This document shows, piece by piece, positions 12,301 through 55,435 of a stretch of DNA of 64,000 bases. How positions within the stretch are numbered: the stretch's first letter is position 1; every line of letters starts with the position of its first letter. The stretch spans positions 2,046,001-2,110,000 of the forward strand of contig NC_081335.1 in NCBI RefSeq assembly GCF_022539665.2, read 5' to 3'. The position numbers were made by a program, and so were the translations under genes. Under the pieces are notes generated by a model. It was not told where the DNA came from. It did not search any database and saw only the letters and a program-made list of their open reading frames with translations. The DNA is from Daphnia carinata. Its lineage: Eukaryota > Arthropoda > Branchiopoda > Diplostraca > Daphniidae.

Positions 12301-13391
12301 AAGTTCTACAATATTACCTGCAAGATTCCATTTGTAATTATGATTATGATTTTAAGAATCAAAACAGAAAATATTAAAATATGCTTGGGGTTAGCTGAGA
12401 AAATATAAATAATTACTTCAATTTGTAAAAATTCTGAGCTGTTCGCTTGCCCACAGAAACCCATAAAATAACAATGACAGGACATCTTATTGAACTTTAA
12501 CTTTCTCCTGTTTCTTTGTTTTTTTTTCCTTTTCATAACGCATACGGGGCCAGACTCATACATACAGACACACATACGCACACCACAAATTAGAAACACG
12601 ATTAAACGCCAAACTTTTGTTATCTTTTTCTATCAAGGGCTGTACCAAACCAATCATATAAATAGATTGCCACTTCACTGAATTTGTGCCATTCCTTTTC
12701 ACGTCGAGTGCTAGACACCACTCAACCATCTAACTAGACACTTAGCCGATTCCAAACTAAAGGAAAAAGAGAAATAAACAAACAAACAATTGGTTGCTGG
12801 TCAACGAAAAAGAAAAGAAAACAACACAATCTCAGAAAGGATAGCGAGGCAAGGAGTTTTTCACTTTATCCTACAGGGCATATAATTTAACGTGGATAAA
12901 AACCCGATAAGAGACGGAATGTCATTTTTCAATTTTTGTCATTTTTTCCCTTTAAAGTAACACGTCGGAGAGTGGGGTAGTGAAAGGGGACAAGAGTCTG
13001 GTGTTTTAAATGACGTGCATGTCAGTGCTGCATGAATTTCGACGTGAGTACGGGGATATAGAGAGAACAATGTGAAATAAAAGAAAAAAGGAAATAAAAA
13101 AAACTGTTCACTGAAAGACAAATCCGGGCATAAATGCCTGACGGACGGAATTGTCTTTCCTACAACGCAAACATTGAACTGGTACATGTGTTTGCAACTC
13201 ATTTCTGGATTCCCAAAACCCAAAAGGACTTGTGGCAAGGGGAGAAAAAAATAGAAATGGTGACAACAACAAAAAATGTGATTGTTTGCTCTATAAAAAC
13301 AAATGCAAATAGTGTCCGTGTCAGTTGTGTTTGACAAATTGAACAACGTTCTGTGACTGGCTGTCGGTTGCTGAACACAGGCCGTTAAACA
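6342..13391. other. 7-kb stretch without a supported gene
   Basis: I could not build a spliced gene here. The left part probably holds the calexcitin 5' UTR exon and promoter; a TATATATATA run lies near 6758-6767. The right part, roughly 12.9-13.39 kb, should be the 3' UTR of the Arf-GAP gene. Frames at 7242-7544, 7762-8118 and 11194-11472 (plus) lack family features or splice partners. One short exon-like fragment near 10.4-10.5 kb is listed separately. A short CA-rich stretch is at about 12558-12585. Real non-coding RNA or regulatory content cannot be excluded. Confidence 0.4.
10439..10537 (+). other. Unrecognised exon-like fragment
   Basis: From an ATG at 10439 the frame reads 32 codons to TAA, beginning MHLMFRKLDLRPIK and ending VEAEEMAQENL. 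It is also open upstream to about 10350 with a hydrophobic run. Codon use (AGG AAG CTG GAC, CGC CCG ATC AAG, GAG GCG GAG GAG) is more gene-like than the surrounding AT-rich DNA. I recognise no family and found no convincing partner exons, so it may be a relic of a membrane protein gene or chance. Confidence 0.2.
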
Positions 13392-42305
<28,914 letters not shown>

Positions 42306-43050
42306 AAATGTTTTTAGATGTTGTCAACAACCGGGAACATGTTTTTTCAGATGCAGAGACTCATGTCTGAAATCACCAAATGGTAGAATCTTCTTTTAAT
42401 GTAGTTATCTGGTAAAACACTGCAAACAGTCTGACGAAAAATCAATCGCTACAAAGTACGATCCTTTAAACGTGCCAAAGCACAGGCTGAAAATAAGTTG
42501 CCCCAACACAAGCAGTTAGCTGGCAAGCACCCAAATGCTATACAATTGACGTTGCAAAATCTGGCTGAGACTTTAGAGTTTGTGTTTTGACTTGATATTA
42601 CAAGAAATTACATCAAAACAGAGAAAAAGAAACAAACATCGCACGGCTTCGCACCTGCTTGCTGGTAGTAGGAGCTTTTCTGTTGACAAGAACGAAGACG
42701 CCACCATTCACTCCGCGCAGTCTACAGCCTAGTCCGCAGTGGCGCCAAATACAAAAGTGGCAGGAAAAGGGGCGCGCGAACTGACGAGTGACGACAAAGA
42801 TGCCCATATATTGCCGCGCATATATATATATTTTTTTGTTTTTCACCTGGATTTTGTTCTGAAACGCTTCAAGTCCCGCATGTTTTAACCACGACAAAGT
42901 AAATTTCGAATGAAATGAATAAAATCCAGTTTTGCCATTTATCCTTTTTTTTCCAATCTTATTCTTTTTATTTGTTTTAAACAGTTATTATAAGTGAAAA
43001 CACTGATGATAAAAATCAACTGACGAGAACAGCGACGCGCAAAATGTCCA
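42306..43050. other. AGAP 5' region and SLC45 3' end
   Basis: A short gap between two minus-strand genes. The SLC45 stop is at 43051, and a minus-strand AATAAA (forward 42967-42972) 79 nt beyond it is a good polyadenylation signal. The remaining 650 bp should hold the AGAP distal promoter and 5' UTR. I could not identify a TATA box or a clear UTR splice site. The open frame at 42613-42897 has no recognisable family. Confidence 0.5.
42967..42972 (-). terminator. Poly(A) signal of the SLC45 gene
   Basis: AATAAA on the minus strand, 79 nt downstream of the SLC45 stop codon. The spacing is typical for a compact arthropod 3' UTR. Confidence 0.5.
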
Positions 43051-46000
43051 TTACAAGTCAAGATACATGACTTGCGAGGCGGTCATACTCCCACAGAAAC
43101 TTAAAACCGCGGCCGAAACAATGACGGCTGTCGTGCTGCCGGCGGCTGAAATGATGGAACCCATTGATGACGAAAGGATGAACTGAGCTAGAAAGACCAT
43201 TGAAGACACAAGCGCGACATCCGTACCAAGACCTCGGACGCTTGTCGAACACTGACGAGTTCCGCTGGCATCCTCGGCAAACTTTAGCGAAGAAGAACAA
43301 GATAAAAAAACAAACAAAAAAAAGATGCAACAAAGCCAATTAATTTTTTTCCCAGTTGCACTCAAAGTTGTTTCGCGAGAAGAAGTAGGTCAACTTAAAA
43401 GGTGAACTCAGCTTATCTATCTACATTACGTCACAGCAAATTGGTCTTTTCCACTCATCTTCGCTGCTCGTAAGTGAACTTGAAAGGATTGAAAATTCAA
43501 TCTTGTTTTGAGTTTACGTGACGTTCGAACATTGTCTGAGGCTTATCGATTCCTTCGGAATGCATGCCCTTATACAGTCTCTTTTAGTCGAACAATTTCT
43601 CTCTTATCTTTTTGGACACGTCAACGTTTTGAATAAAAACCTGAAACGAACTGAACGGAACGAGGATAGGAATAAAAAAAATATATATATATATATGGGC
43701 GTCATGCTGTTATAAATACCACTTGGGACGCGTGGTAATGGGCCACAAGCAAGTAGGGCATCGTGAACAGAGTTGAGTACATCACGCCGGCAGTCCACGA
43801 GAAAATGATAACACCAGCCGGACTTCGGGTCAGAGCCATCAGAATCATACCTGTTTTTTTTTTCGTAACGTTTACAGGGTTAGTGTCAGATGCCAAGTCG
43901 ATGATTGACGTGGCACAATGTCAAAATCAAATACCGAACGTGTAGACTAGCTGGCCGCCCATGTAAACCTGACGCGCCCTGTTTGAATCCAATGGTGAGG
44001 ACGGACACATCGAACGTGTAAAAACAATATTTCTTTTACCGAAACCGCTTGACGAGTCGTTCAATGATGAATGAATAGCAGGAGCAAGATAAGGAGTACA
44101 TGGCCATTCCCCAGCATGCGAAACGGACGCCTTCTTCGTAAATTTCCCGTTCGGGACTTCCCACCGGAGCCTGATGTTTACGATGATGTATGTGTGGGAA
44201 TTTAAAAAAAAAAATGTTTCTTTTTCAGATTATTGACCACAATATGAAGTGACATTAGCCAAGCGTGTACGACCTTGGGATTGCCACCGAAGACAGCTTC
44301 GCCAACGAAATCAGTGAAGTAGAGTGAATAACAAACGAGCGACATCCAACAGAACAGGTTCGTCAAGCAAAGAATCCTCATCGATTTGGGCATGTAAATG
44401 ATTGATGTCACGTATTCACGTAGACTGATCTCCCCTCCGTGGGGTAATGGTTGAGTTTCTAGTTGATTGATCTCAGCAGGGTCCTGAAATTCATTCTAAA
44501 ACCGATGCCAAAGTTTTGAAAAATCGCCATTTCGTAAAAAGAAAAGCTGTAAAAATAAAATGGCGTAATAAATCTACCTGGTTATTAGGATGTTCGGTGA
44601 AGGAAGACTCTTGGAATCCGGGATTATCAACACCCATGTGATTGGGCTGGTACGGATAATTCTCTTCCATGGTGCCATATGTCTTGGAAGCTTCGAGATC
44701 CTCTTCGAACTTGCCATACTTTTCGCCATCAAGCATTCGACGCTCCTGTTTTTATTAGGACATTCAATCACCCATGTATAGTAAAGGTTAATCCGAATCT
44801 CCATTGTGCTTGCGTATAAACTCACGTTGATCGATTCGACATTGGAAGAATCGGAGAGGACGTTGAGCGGGATCTCGCTGAAGCTATACAATGTGACGAT
44901 GACGCAAGCGATGAATATGAATGTCACCAATGTAAACACGGCTCTGACGTGTCCACCCAGCATGACTCCTGTACAGGGAAATCGTATACTAGTTTATCGG
45001 TTTTTTGGAACTCTACATAACAAGATGGAAGGTCTTCCTTTTTTTTTTTCAAAAATGACATTGCATTCCAAGGAAAATAAACTAGCGTGTAACACGAACC
45101 AACAGCAGCCAAATATAGGCTTCAATACATTGAACACAACTTGGAGTTGAGAAATAAAATTGTCAACATATACATATATACGTAGATTATAAGAACTGTG
45201 TGGACATTCGAAGGAAAACGGAATTCCAACACTCTGCACTGGAATGGCCAGAATTTTCTGTTTTATTTCGTGTCGTAACAACAGTCACGCAAGCTCTTAA
45301 ATACGTTCGTCGTAGAAAATGTGTTTCTAGAACTCTCCTTTTTTTTCTCCTCTTTAATTCAACTCTTTTAAACGTTATCTCGTTTAACTGATCTCTCTTT
45401 CTGAGAAAAGGGCTAATTATAAGAGCTTACCGATAAACGTATTGTCCCAATTAATTCCACCCATCGCGTAGCCTAATGATCCTCCAAGTCCGGCCATGAT
45501 TGTAAAAGTGCTGAGACCCAGGGCGTGATCCTCTATCAAAAGACACACACAAAAAAATATATAGGGTAATTACACATAGATACGAAGCAACAAGCGTTTT
45601 TAATCAAATCGTCTGCATCTGGCGGGGCGGAGCAGTGATGAATGATGATGGCCGGGGACCCCAACCTGGAATGCAGACGTCGAGAAGATAAGCCCGCGAA
45701 GGGCTTTGGCAAGCATCAGCATCAAAGTCAAGAAGAACAGTGCCCAAAACGGTCAGGAAGATGCCCCACGGATGCGAAGATGTGTCCACTACTTCATTGA
45801 TGACATCGGCCTCGTCGGGAACGGCAGTCGTGTTAACATTGGTGCTTATCTTCTCGAAAAATTCTTCTTCGGGATAGACATCGCCCATTAACTGGCCAAA
45901 ATATTTGCCGTTGGGGACCAGCAGCAAACCTATTGCAGAAAATTAAAGGAGACATAAAAATGGATATGCCCTTTATGTTAGACCAGATGGGTTTTACACC

Positions 46001-48935
46001 ATCGTTCGGCTATATACTATATATAGGTACAGGATGTGATGCAACCCGGATACGACCCATTATTATCATCAGACGAGGTTAAAATACGCTGCTGCTTCAA
46101 ACTATCGTTCGTAGCCTCACATCTTTTTGGGGGAGTCGAAGTTTATACACTTCTAAGGAGCCATGTTGCGCAGCTGCGATGACGGATATAAGCGTTTTTC
46201 GGGTTCTTTTGTCACACGCAATACATCCTTGGCCCCGTCTACCCTTACACACAACTTTTGTGCAACCTACAGGAGGGTTGGATGGATGTAGTCCCCGTGT
46301 TTGTGACGTGAGATGCCCCACATCACACAGTTTTCTCCTCACCTTTTTCTTGCTTCTTAACAGCCTATAGGGGACTGAAGGCTCTTTACTTTATTTTCAG
46401 GACGTTAAAAAAAAATTTTTTTTTTGAAGGAAAAGAAAAAAAAAATGACTACCCTAGTGCATTGTTGCATCAATTACAGCTTGAAAATTGTTATTTCCAT
46501 AATAATTCTACACACAGCCGCTCTTAACTGCTGTACAAACAATTTTTTTTCTTCTTCCCCTTTTATGTTGCTTCTGTGAAATCAGCAACAACAACAAAAA
46601 ATGGGAAGTCTGGGACTTGTGTACAACAATAGTCACTTTATTGGCTCAATTTTTTTTTCTTCTTCCTAAATCCCTTCTATTATTACTTGTATGCGTTGTA
46701 ATCGAAAGACTTTCTGTCAAAGCTATTAGTTACACGTTGGAAAATCTTTTCAAAATTCAAAAAAAAAAAAGGTAGCTTTCGAGTGATTGACACGATGAAA
46801 ACAACCCTCCCAATTTTCTACCGGTCGCAGAGGCAGATTAAAAAAAAAAAAAAATCTCAGCTGAGATGGTAAAACGTAATCCAAACAGAAAGATAAAAAA
46901 ATTTCATTTAACGTGTTCCCAAAATGCAAGATCAATTTCACTGACCTAATATGATGCCGATGGATAGGAGAATGATAAAAGGCCGTCTGCGTCCCAGTCG
47001 GGATTTGCATCGATCGCTGAAGGAGCCAAGTAGCGGCGTGAGGAAGAAGCCGATCATGGGACTTAGGCACCAGATGAGCGTCATGTTGCGATGCTGGATG
47101 CCGATGCCGAGCAGCGTCGGCGAAACGAAGGCCGTTTCGGCCGCATAGGCGAATTCGATGCCCATAACGGCCGCTGAAACGCGCACCAATTCCGCTCTCG
47201 ATTTCCTCCTGCAAATGGGAAAATAAATTATAAACAAAAATTAAATTTCGTTTTTCTTTTCCACAGAAATTTCTAAGAAATGGAACTAGCCCTTATCTTC
47301 TATTCAGTGGAGACTATGAGGTCGGGCTGAAGAATGGGACAAAAAAAAAAAACTTCTGTTACCACAGTTTACTATGGTGGGCCTATATTTATTGTCATGG
47401 AACAGATCAGACACGGTCGTGAAATATAAAGAGTGGGGTTGCTATTCAAATGGAAATCGAGCTGTATGAGCAAAAGAAGGGGAGAAACGTGAAAAAGGCT
47501 GCCGCCTGGTGGTTGGTACTGGCGCGATGGCTCAGCAATTCAATTTGATCTAAAGTTCCCCCGTGTCTTTCGCAAAAGAATATAAACAACCTATAGTAAT
47601 CTTAAGTGTACGGACCTATTTATAGGCTACCGATGACCTAATAGAAAATATTGGACAAAAAAAAAATGCGTATAATAAAATGGAAGCTGAACAACATACG
47701 AGAGAGAAAATGGATCGGGCTGGGTCCAGCATTCAGAACAGTCTGGCGCGCACTCTTCATTGATCTTTTGATATCAAAAGGTTTCCATCATTTTGATAGT
47801 GTGCCTTACGGTGGTTCCATTTCACTTTCTATTTTTTCAGCCACTATCGATTCAATTTTTAGGGTCTTTTCAAAAGAAATTCAAGTTTATTTCTTGGTCA
47901 TTAAACTTCAACAACAGACCCCACCACCACTGGGCTTAAAGAAAAAAAAGCTCTCAAAAGCGGATCTATTGGTGTTTGTATACAGCGCTAATTACAAGCC
48001 AGCCACCGTTTTTTTTTTCTTAATGGTTTTTTCTTTCTCTCGTGGTTCGGGTCTAAAAACGCAACACACTTCACCGCATTCGCTAATCGTTTCCTATTCT
48101 AACACCACAATCACACATTAGACGAAAGGAAAACTGGGTTTTTCACACATTACGTTAACAGATATAAAGGGAATTATCCGTTCATTGAAAACTATCAATC
48201 GCCTTGATGGGGTGCGATGTAAATTTATTCAATTTCCATCTTGAAATCGAAAATTTCAAGACATCGAAATAAAGAATAGAGGGGTAAAAATAAAAATCTA
48301 AACAAAAAACCAGCTGCTTTCTCGACCATCAGTACGGTCCCCCTAATTGGATTAGTGAAGACTCCCCATGTTTCTGTATGACACCGGTCGTTGCGTTGAT
48401 GGGGTACAAAATACATGTATACGTGCTTGCACCATTGGTGATAAAAAAGAAAAAGGGCTTTCAAACATTTTTTTCAATAATACTGTAGAACATCTAAGCC
48501 GCTACAAGGGCGATGACTATCTTACTAATTGGATTAAGTTGCATCGTTTTTTTTTTATGCGGGCATTTTGTTTGTATTGCCTCTTTTTCTTTCTCGTAAA
48601 GTTCTGCACAACATTTCGTCACATACAAAAAAGAACGAACGGCTTTTTTTTTCAACCACACAAAAAAATTTTGTTTTAGGTTTTAATATTACTTTAAACT
48701 GATGCCATTTAAGTGATTACCTGTAGACGTGAGAATAGTCCCCCTCGTTGCCTTTATTCAAACTGCTGATGGCTTTCTCCTTTAGACCAGTGATTTTCTC
48801 TGACGTCCGTGACTTGATTCCATGCAGACCTCCTCCCTGCGAGGACAGATTTTCCTGGAACGCATGCCAGACGTCTACCGCCCGACCTTTGAGCAGATGA
48901 AAATTTCCAGTATAGCTGGCTAAACGTTCAGCCAT
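43051..48935 (-). CDS. Slc45-1: SLC45-family proton-coupled sugar transporter
   Basis: Eleven exons (48721-48935, 46946-47208, 45666-45929, 45431-45532, 44826-44968, 44578-44745, 44274-44495, 44040-44170, 43935-43978, 43720-43850, 43051-43281) join in frame to 637 aa. The cytosolic N-terminus of about 70 aa is followed by the first helices (GIEFAYAAETAFVSPTLLGIG), the SLC45 loop motif RLGRRRPFI, and AYLLDVCIP preceding a Gly-rich helix (AGLGGSLGYAMGG). A central acidic loop contains YGTMEENYPYQPNHMG, and the protein ends in SMGSIISAAGSTTAVIVSAA and MYLDL. About 12 membrane helices are expected. SLC45 proteins, including the Drosophila sucrose transporter SCRT and mammalian SLC45A1-A4, move sugars with H+. 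The exon 44274-44495 has two in-frame acceptors 12 nt apart (start 44495 or 44483), adding or dropping NEFQ. The intron-1 span (47209-48720) has no supported gene. Confidence 0.93.
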
Positions 48936-50260
48936 AATTTACAGAGGGCTAGTCGATGTCGCAACAACCACAGTTTTAAACGCAATCTCCCCTAAAAAAA
49001 TACAACAATAGTAGAAACGCATGCAATAACGAAAAATCCCGCCTGGAACACGGTAAAAAAAAACACCCAAATTCTTCCTCCCTTCGCGGTTGTTGCACGC
49101 GTTTTTCCCGGTGTGCGTCAAGGAGAAGACTCTTTCCGTCGAGCTAGCGAAAAAGGAGAAATAAAAGTGTGTCCCTAAAAGATCCTAAAAGTCAAACCGG
49201 TGGTGTTTGTATAGAACGGCCGGGCGCACGCGTGAGACATCGCAATATCTAGAGAGAGAAAGAAGCCCCAGCGAAGACACGAAAGACCAAAATAAAAGAG
49301 AATGAATTTTATCATATAAAAAGCCAGTATGTACAAAAAAAAAGAAATCCTGAAATCCTTCTAGAATAACTACATTAATATCCCCCTTTTTTCTTTTCTG
49401 GAACGGGACACGAAAATAAGCTCCCGTGGGTGCGTGAAACTTATGTGTCTAGAATCGACAATATCCATAAGATGCCAGCTTGCGCTAATGAGTCCCCCTA
49501 TATAGTTTGGGGTTTCTGTCAAAACGCAAAGTTATCAATCTTCATGCTCATTTGTGCAGCGATATCGAACAAGAAATATCATCCATATTTGCCGAAACGA
49601 TAATGATCCTTTACATCAATAACGAGCACCGGTTTTGTGATTGACGGGCACACAGCTCGCAGATCTGCGAGATACACAAAGTACCGTTTATTAACGTCAG
49701 CTTATTGTTTTACAAAAATTTCAATTAAATCCTGCGTTTTAAAAAAAACTGCGTGTTTAGAAAGTTTGAAGTTTGAGTGAAAAGAAAGTTTATAGAATGA
49801 AAACAGGGATCTGTGTTGAAATGTAAACTAAAGGCCTGCGTGGAATGAGGAATAAACAACAGCGTTACAATGGTCCACATGAGCAACGGAGCGGAATAGA
49901 TCATTTGTAATAAAGAGCGGAAATGGCGACGAGGGGACATTCATACGAAAGAGTCGCAAGAAAAAAAAAAAGAAAAGGGAAGCTTGTATAAACGGGTGTA
50001 ACGTCTGGTTCAGGACTGATAAACTGCTGTTACATACAAAGAGAGAAAAAAAAAATGGCTGTATATTTGGTGCGCACCGACTGTTAGCTACAAGATAAAA
50101 CGCCCCTTCCGACATCTATAAAGAACCCGACGACAATTTTCGATCAATTTCTTACTTTCTCGTATATATTACATTCGGTTATATATAGGCCTATATATTA
50201 AGGGACATGGTGGTGTTAAATTGAATGCAATTGTCGATTGGCGGCAGCGGTGCTGTGTTT
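48936..50260. other. Intergenic between SLC45 and homeobox genes
   Basis: No supported gene. It should contain the SLC45 promoter and 5' UTR (48.9-49.3 kb) and the 3' UTR of the homeobox gene. A minus-strand AATAAA (forward 49687-49692) lies about 570 nt past the homeobox stop. Frames at 49725-49940 and 49828-50115 are Phe-rich and lack family features. Confidence 0.45.
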
Positions 50261-51321
<1,061 letters not shown>

Positions 51322-53619
51322 GGCACGCGTTCAGCGACGTGTCTTGCGACAAACTGGCGGACGTTGAACGAATGTTTGCGACCAAATCAGCCAGTTCACC
51401 TGGTTCTCTTTTGGTAGGCGATTCTCAATACCTCGAGAAAATAACACAGACGAATAAAAACAAGCAACAAATAATCTGTGGCAAACTCTTCCGTTTTCTT
51501 TTTTCCGGTTCCACGTAGGAGAGAGTGCGCCGAGAGACAGGCGCAGAGTGAATCACGGAGTCGGCGGGCATCTTGTATGCAGCATAAATTGCACCCTGGT
51601 AACGGTGCGTTATATTTGATCACGTTGTTCACACCTTTATGGTCGAGGACGGGTTGCGATATGACAAACGGGGGTGTTTACCCAAAGAATCTCGGACGAC
51701 AACGCTAAGTGGTACTTCATAGTGCACGGTGGAGCAGCTTGCGGAGCCCTACAGTTTTGATTCACGGGCAAACATTAGCCTGTAAGCGAGAGATCTCATG
51801 TGGGTTCACGCGTTACATAAGTTTGAAATAGTGGTGCTATTATTGCGTGGCGTTATCTTCATCTGGGAGGGTTCTGCTGTATAATCACTTTGCGCAGTCT
51901 TGCCAACATTTTATTTTCTCTGTCATGACGAACGTTTATGGGCTACCGCTGTGGGAAACGGTTTAGATCATCTCGGACAGCGGATTTACGATGGCCAATT
52001 AGCGTTGGGGACTTTCCATCACGGGCTTGTCATACCTGTGTATTTGTCTGTGTAATATAAACAGTTAAACTCCATGTGAAGGCGTTAATTATCGGACGCC
52101 ATTGGCCAGCTTTTGAAATTCCTCCCAAAAAAGGATACGTTAAACATATACTGACAAATGTCATCGATGAACGTTTGTTCCACCAATTATTGGAAATCTT
52201 GAAAAGAGGGACTTTCCTTGTCCCACTTTTTGGAAACGATTCTGCATTGTACAATTTGCAGCTGTAGCCATTTTTAAGGGTACAAAGGGATGTCCATTTA
52301 ACACCAGCCGTACGGGTTACTGGTTAAGTGTCCTCAGTACTTTGACAAAGTAAAAATACAGTACATTTTCTTGTAATGACCAGACGTTGCTAGCATGAAA
52401 TTCAAGGACTACCATTACTTGTGTTCATGCATTTCAGATTGTTTGAAAAATGCCCAAATGATCGAAATGGATGCACGCATTCGCCCGGAGGTAGTAGCAG
52501 ATAGCATATACGTGTATTCAACAACTCGGTAGGGGGTAAAGAGGGTTTGGAGGGATATTTATACTTCTCTGGATATTGTTGTGGATGCAAAATGGAGCGG
52601 CAATAAAGCACTGATCGCACTATATACACTCGATGTATAGGCCTATTTTGTACAAGGATATGAAGCTTCATAAACGGTGACGCTCATCCATCTTTCTCTC
52701 GGTCCAGTTGCCATAGAACATCACAGTACATATAAATATAACAGAGGGTACATTTGTATACATGTGAATGAGTCTCGCACATATTTTCCATGTGCCAGCC
52801 ACTTGAAAGTTCCATCAGCCGTTTCATTGATTCGATTCCCTCAGCGAAAGATCAACAGGGTCGTTACCTATATGCGTTTCAGCATGCTGATGATGAGAAC
52901 AGCTCTGAACTGGACGATGGACGCTTTTCACTCTTCGTTTCTCTCCACTTTGCGCATATGTTTGTCCATATAGAGATCCATATACAGTCCTGTGTCGTAT
53001 AGGGAGCAGCTGAGAAGGGCAAGAGTTCTTCCCACGACTGTGAGGGAATCACCGCAACAGTGTGGTCGAAAAACACATCATCGAACATTATAGCCAGTCT
53101 ATTTTCTCTTACTTCTCTATGTCTGAGCGTATACGCTTCCAAATAGCGCCAATCTCATGCGTATAGACTACATAGGTGTGTGGCACTTCACATCGGCCAG
53201 AGTCTCGGAAAAAAAACAGATTGCATGAGGCAATAATATCACGACTGACCGAAAAACATGTTTTCGTTGTGCACCGCTTACGCTGTAAAAAAGCAAACAG
53301 ATTTCAGCCTATAATTGAAAGTGGTCTAACTGATGGTTTTCCATTTTGCCACTCTTGAGGTATTTACTGCTGCTAAACGTAGAGTTAAGTACATTTTGGA
53401 TAGTGAGGCATTATTAGTTTATACTGTTTACAAGAAATACACTGGCGAACTGTACTGGTTAAAGCCAAGAATTCCGTTCCGTTAGGATACGCTGTATTTT
53501 TAACTGCATAACACATCGATACAATGTTGTCCTTAACTGATACACCACCCTTAAATAAATTAACAATAACATTTTAAAATCGTATGGATCTTTGCTGACG
53601 ATTGGCCTTTCACAAGGCT
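51322..53619. other. Intergenic upstream of homeobox gene
   Basis: No supported gene over about 2.3 kb. The part nearest 51322 should hold the homeobox promoter and 5' UTR, and the part nearest 53620 the 3' UTR of the Tyr/Pro-rich gene. Short frames at 52677-52973 (plus) and 52879-53142 (minus) overlap on opposite strands and show no family motifs. Confidence 0.4.
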
Positions 53620-54471
53620 TCAGTTTTCCTTAGGCAAAGTGTTGAGGTGATCCATGGCAATAAATCTGGCGCTGTTTAGGAGGCTCATCAACCGTGAAAA
53701 CTTGTGCGATTTCCTAGCCAGATTCTTGAAGCCGTTAGGGTCAGGGGAGGATCGCTTGTTGATGTTATCGACAAACGTGCAGAGTTGACTGAAATTCGTT
53801 CTGAAGGCGTCGTTACTGCACAGACTTCGAATGACGAGAACAGTAAACACAGCACGGAAATTCAAAACAGCCAAAACGCCAATAACAGCCAAAGGTACAA
53901 GAATCAAAGGCAATGAGACGCCCAAAGCAAGATGCTTCTTAACAAATTGGTTCTTCTCTTCGTGGTCTTCGTAAGAGTGTTGAACTAAATCTTCATGGCC
54001 ATAACTGGGCACAGGGTAGGAAGGAGCAGCTGGATAACTAGCGGGAGGATAAATTTGGGGATAGGAAGGGGATGGATAACCGGATCCCGTCAAAGGAGCG
54101 TAGCTTTTGACACCAGCATTGGCGATATGAATGGGTGTACCACCGTAAGATGTCGAATCCCGAGAACTAATTTGGTTGTAACTTTGATACGGTGATGGAC
54201 GTTGCGAATAAACGCGTGGATTATTATAATAGCCCGAATTCCGGCTGCTAATTCCTTGTCCCCAGTTGGTGCCTCCATTGGATGCATCCGATGAGGTTTC
54301 GCTGTATTAACAAGGCCAACCAGAAGTTTAGAATCAACATTTAGGCAATTGTACAAAAAATGGAGCAAAATTCGTTTACCTGTGCTCTATTAAACTATTT
54401 GACGCGAGTTCGTCAGCCATGGTCAAATAAGCCAAGGCGATGAGGGACAAAATCGGCTTGTAGAAATTCAT
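53620..54471 (-). CDS. Unrecognised secreted or membrane Tyr/Pro/Ser-rich protein
   Basis: Two exons (54380-54471, 53620-54301) join in phase 2 to 257 aa. Residues 1-18 form a signal peptide (MNFYKPILSLIALAYLTM, then ADE). Residues 31-140 are low-complexity and rich in Ser, Tyr, Pro, Asn and Gly, with repeated SYP/PSY motifs (SYPAAPSYPVPSYG). A Glu/Asp/His block with KKH follows, then a strong hydrophobic helix at about 155-178 (SLPLILVPLAVIGVLAVLNF). The C-terminal 80 residues contain two Cys and an amphipathic ARKSHKFSRLMSLLN stretch. A TTTCAG acceptor at 54481-54482 and a CATCAG/GTAGAT donor at 54545-54546 mark a 5'-UTR intron. A TACAAAAG element near 54595-54602 may be the TATA box. I know no family with this layout; a cuticle- or membrane-anchored extracellular role is a guess. 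Confidence 0.8.
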
Positions 54472-54480
54472 TTTTTCAAA

Positions 54481-54545
54481 CTGAAATTAGAAAAATGAAG
54501 CTGCTTCGGCAGGATGTGTTGAGCAGCAAAACAAGAAGTATCTAC
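54481..54545 (-). other. 5'-UTR intron of the Tyr/Pro-rich gene
   Basis: On the minus strand a donor CAG/GTAGAT lies at 54545-54546 and an acceptor TTCTAATTTCAG ends at 54481, ten bases before the start codon. This implies a short non-coding first exon, with the promoter near 54.6 kb. Confidence 0.55.
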
Positions 54546-55435
54546 CTGATGTAAAGGGCAGAAACGATTTGAAACAATAAGCGCCGATGGACTCGCTTTT
54601 GTACTCGATGGCAGGTTGATGGCGTCACGGCATTGTCGATATTATCCAAACAGTTATGGGTGGTCTAGCGGTGTGTTTACCAGTTATAGATGAACAATAT
54701 TTCAGATTGAGTGATATGAGACTCAAGTATGTAACACGACTGGTCACCAGGAAACTAGGCTAAAAATTCGGCAACAGCTGTCTTTATTCAATTTACGTTT
54801 CTGGTGATAATATCAAAAGAGTCTCTGCGTTATGATATGCGATGATTATCTATAGTTACTCTCCGAAGAATTATTCCCGCTAACTTTTTTAGTTTACATT
54901 TTTAGAGATAGGGGTGACATAGAACAATTGATTTAGTTACGGTAAAACATAGCTAAATCCATTTTTTCGTTGTTCAAAAGCAAAGCTGATAACGAGTAAA
55001 ACAACAGGCTTGAACTTGGGCCTCTCGAATGAAAACAGAAAATAAATCTCGTAAACAAGTGAGTCTATGCAGACAACGTAACATTTGGACTGCGTGATGC
55101 GTAGTGCGGCACGTTACGACCCGGACGAGTGCACAAGATCGTGACTACAGACGGACCTGAGTTGTTTACCGACAAATGAACCGCTATAAGGAATCTAGCT
55201 CGATCTAGTCGGTACGTTGCAAAAAGTCTGCACTTCCTACCCCGTATCTTTCCTTGATATTACTTGATGATATTGGCATATGAACGGTCGAATAAAAGAA
55301 TATTTTAACGGTTAATTCATAAATTATAAGCCGAATACAAAAATATACCCCATTTTCGTGATCAGCGATCAAATTCGAATCGGAATAATGTATTTTTAAT
55401 TAAATCTAGAATTTGATGGTGAAACGGATTTGATG
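54546..55435. other. Intergenic between the Tyr/Pro-rich gene and the inverted repeat copy
   Basis: No supported gene. It contains the promoter region of the Tyr/Pro-rich gene at its left end; the remainder is AT-rich with nothing recognisable. Confidence 0.4.
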
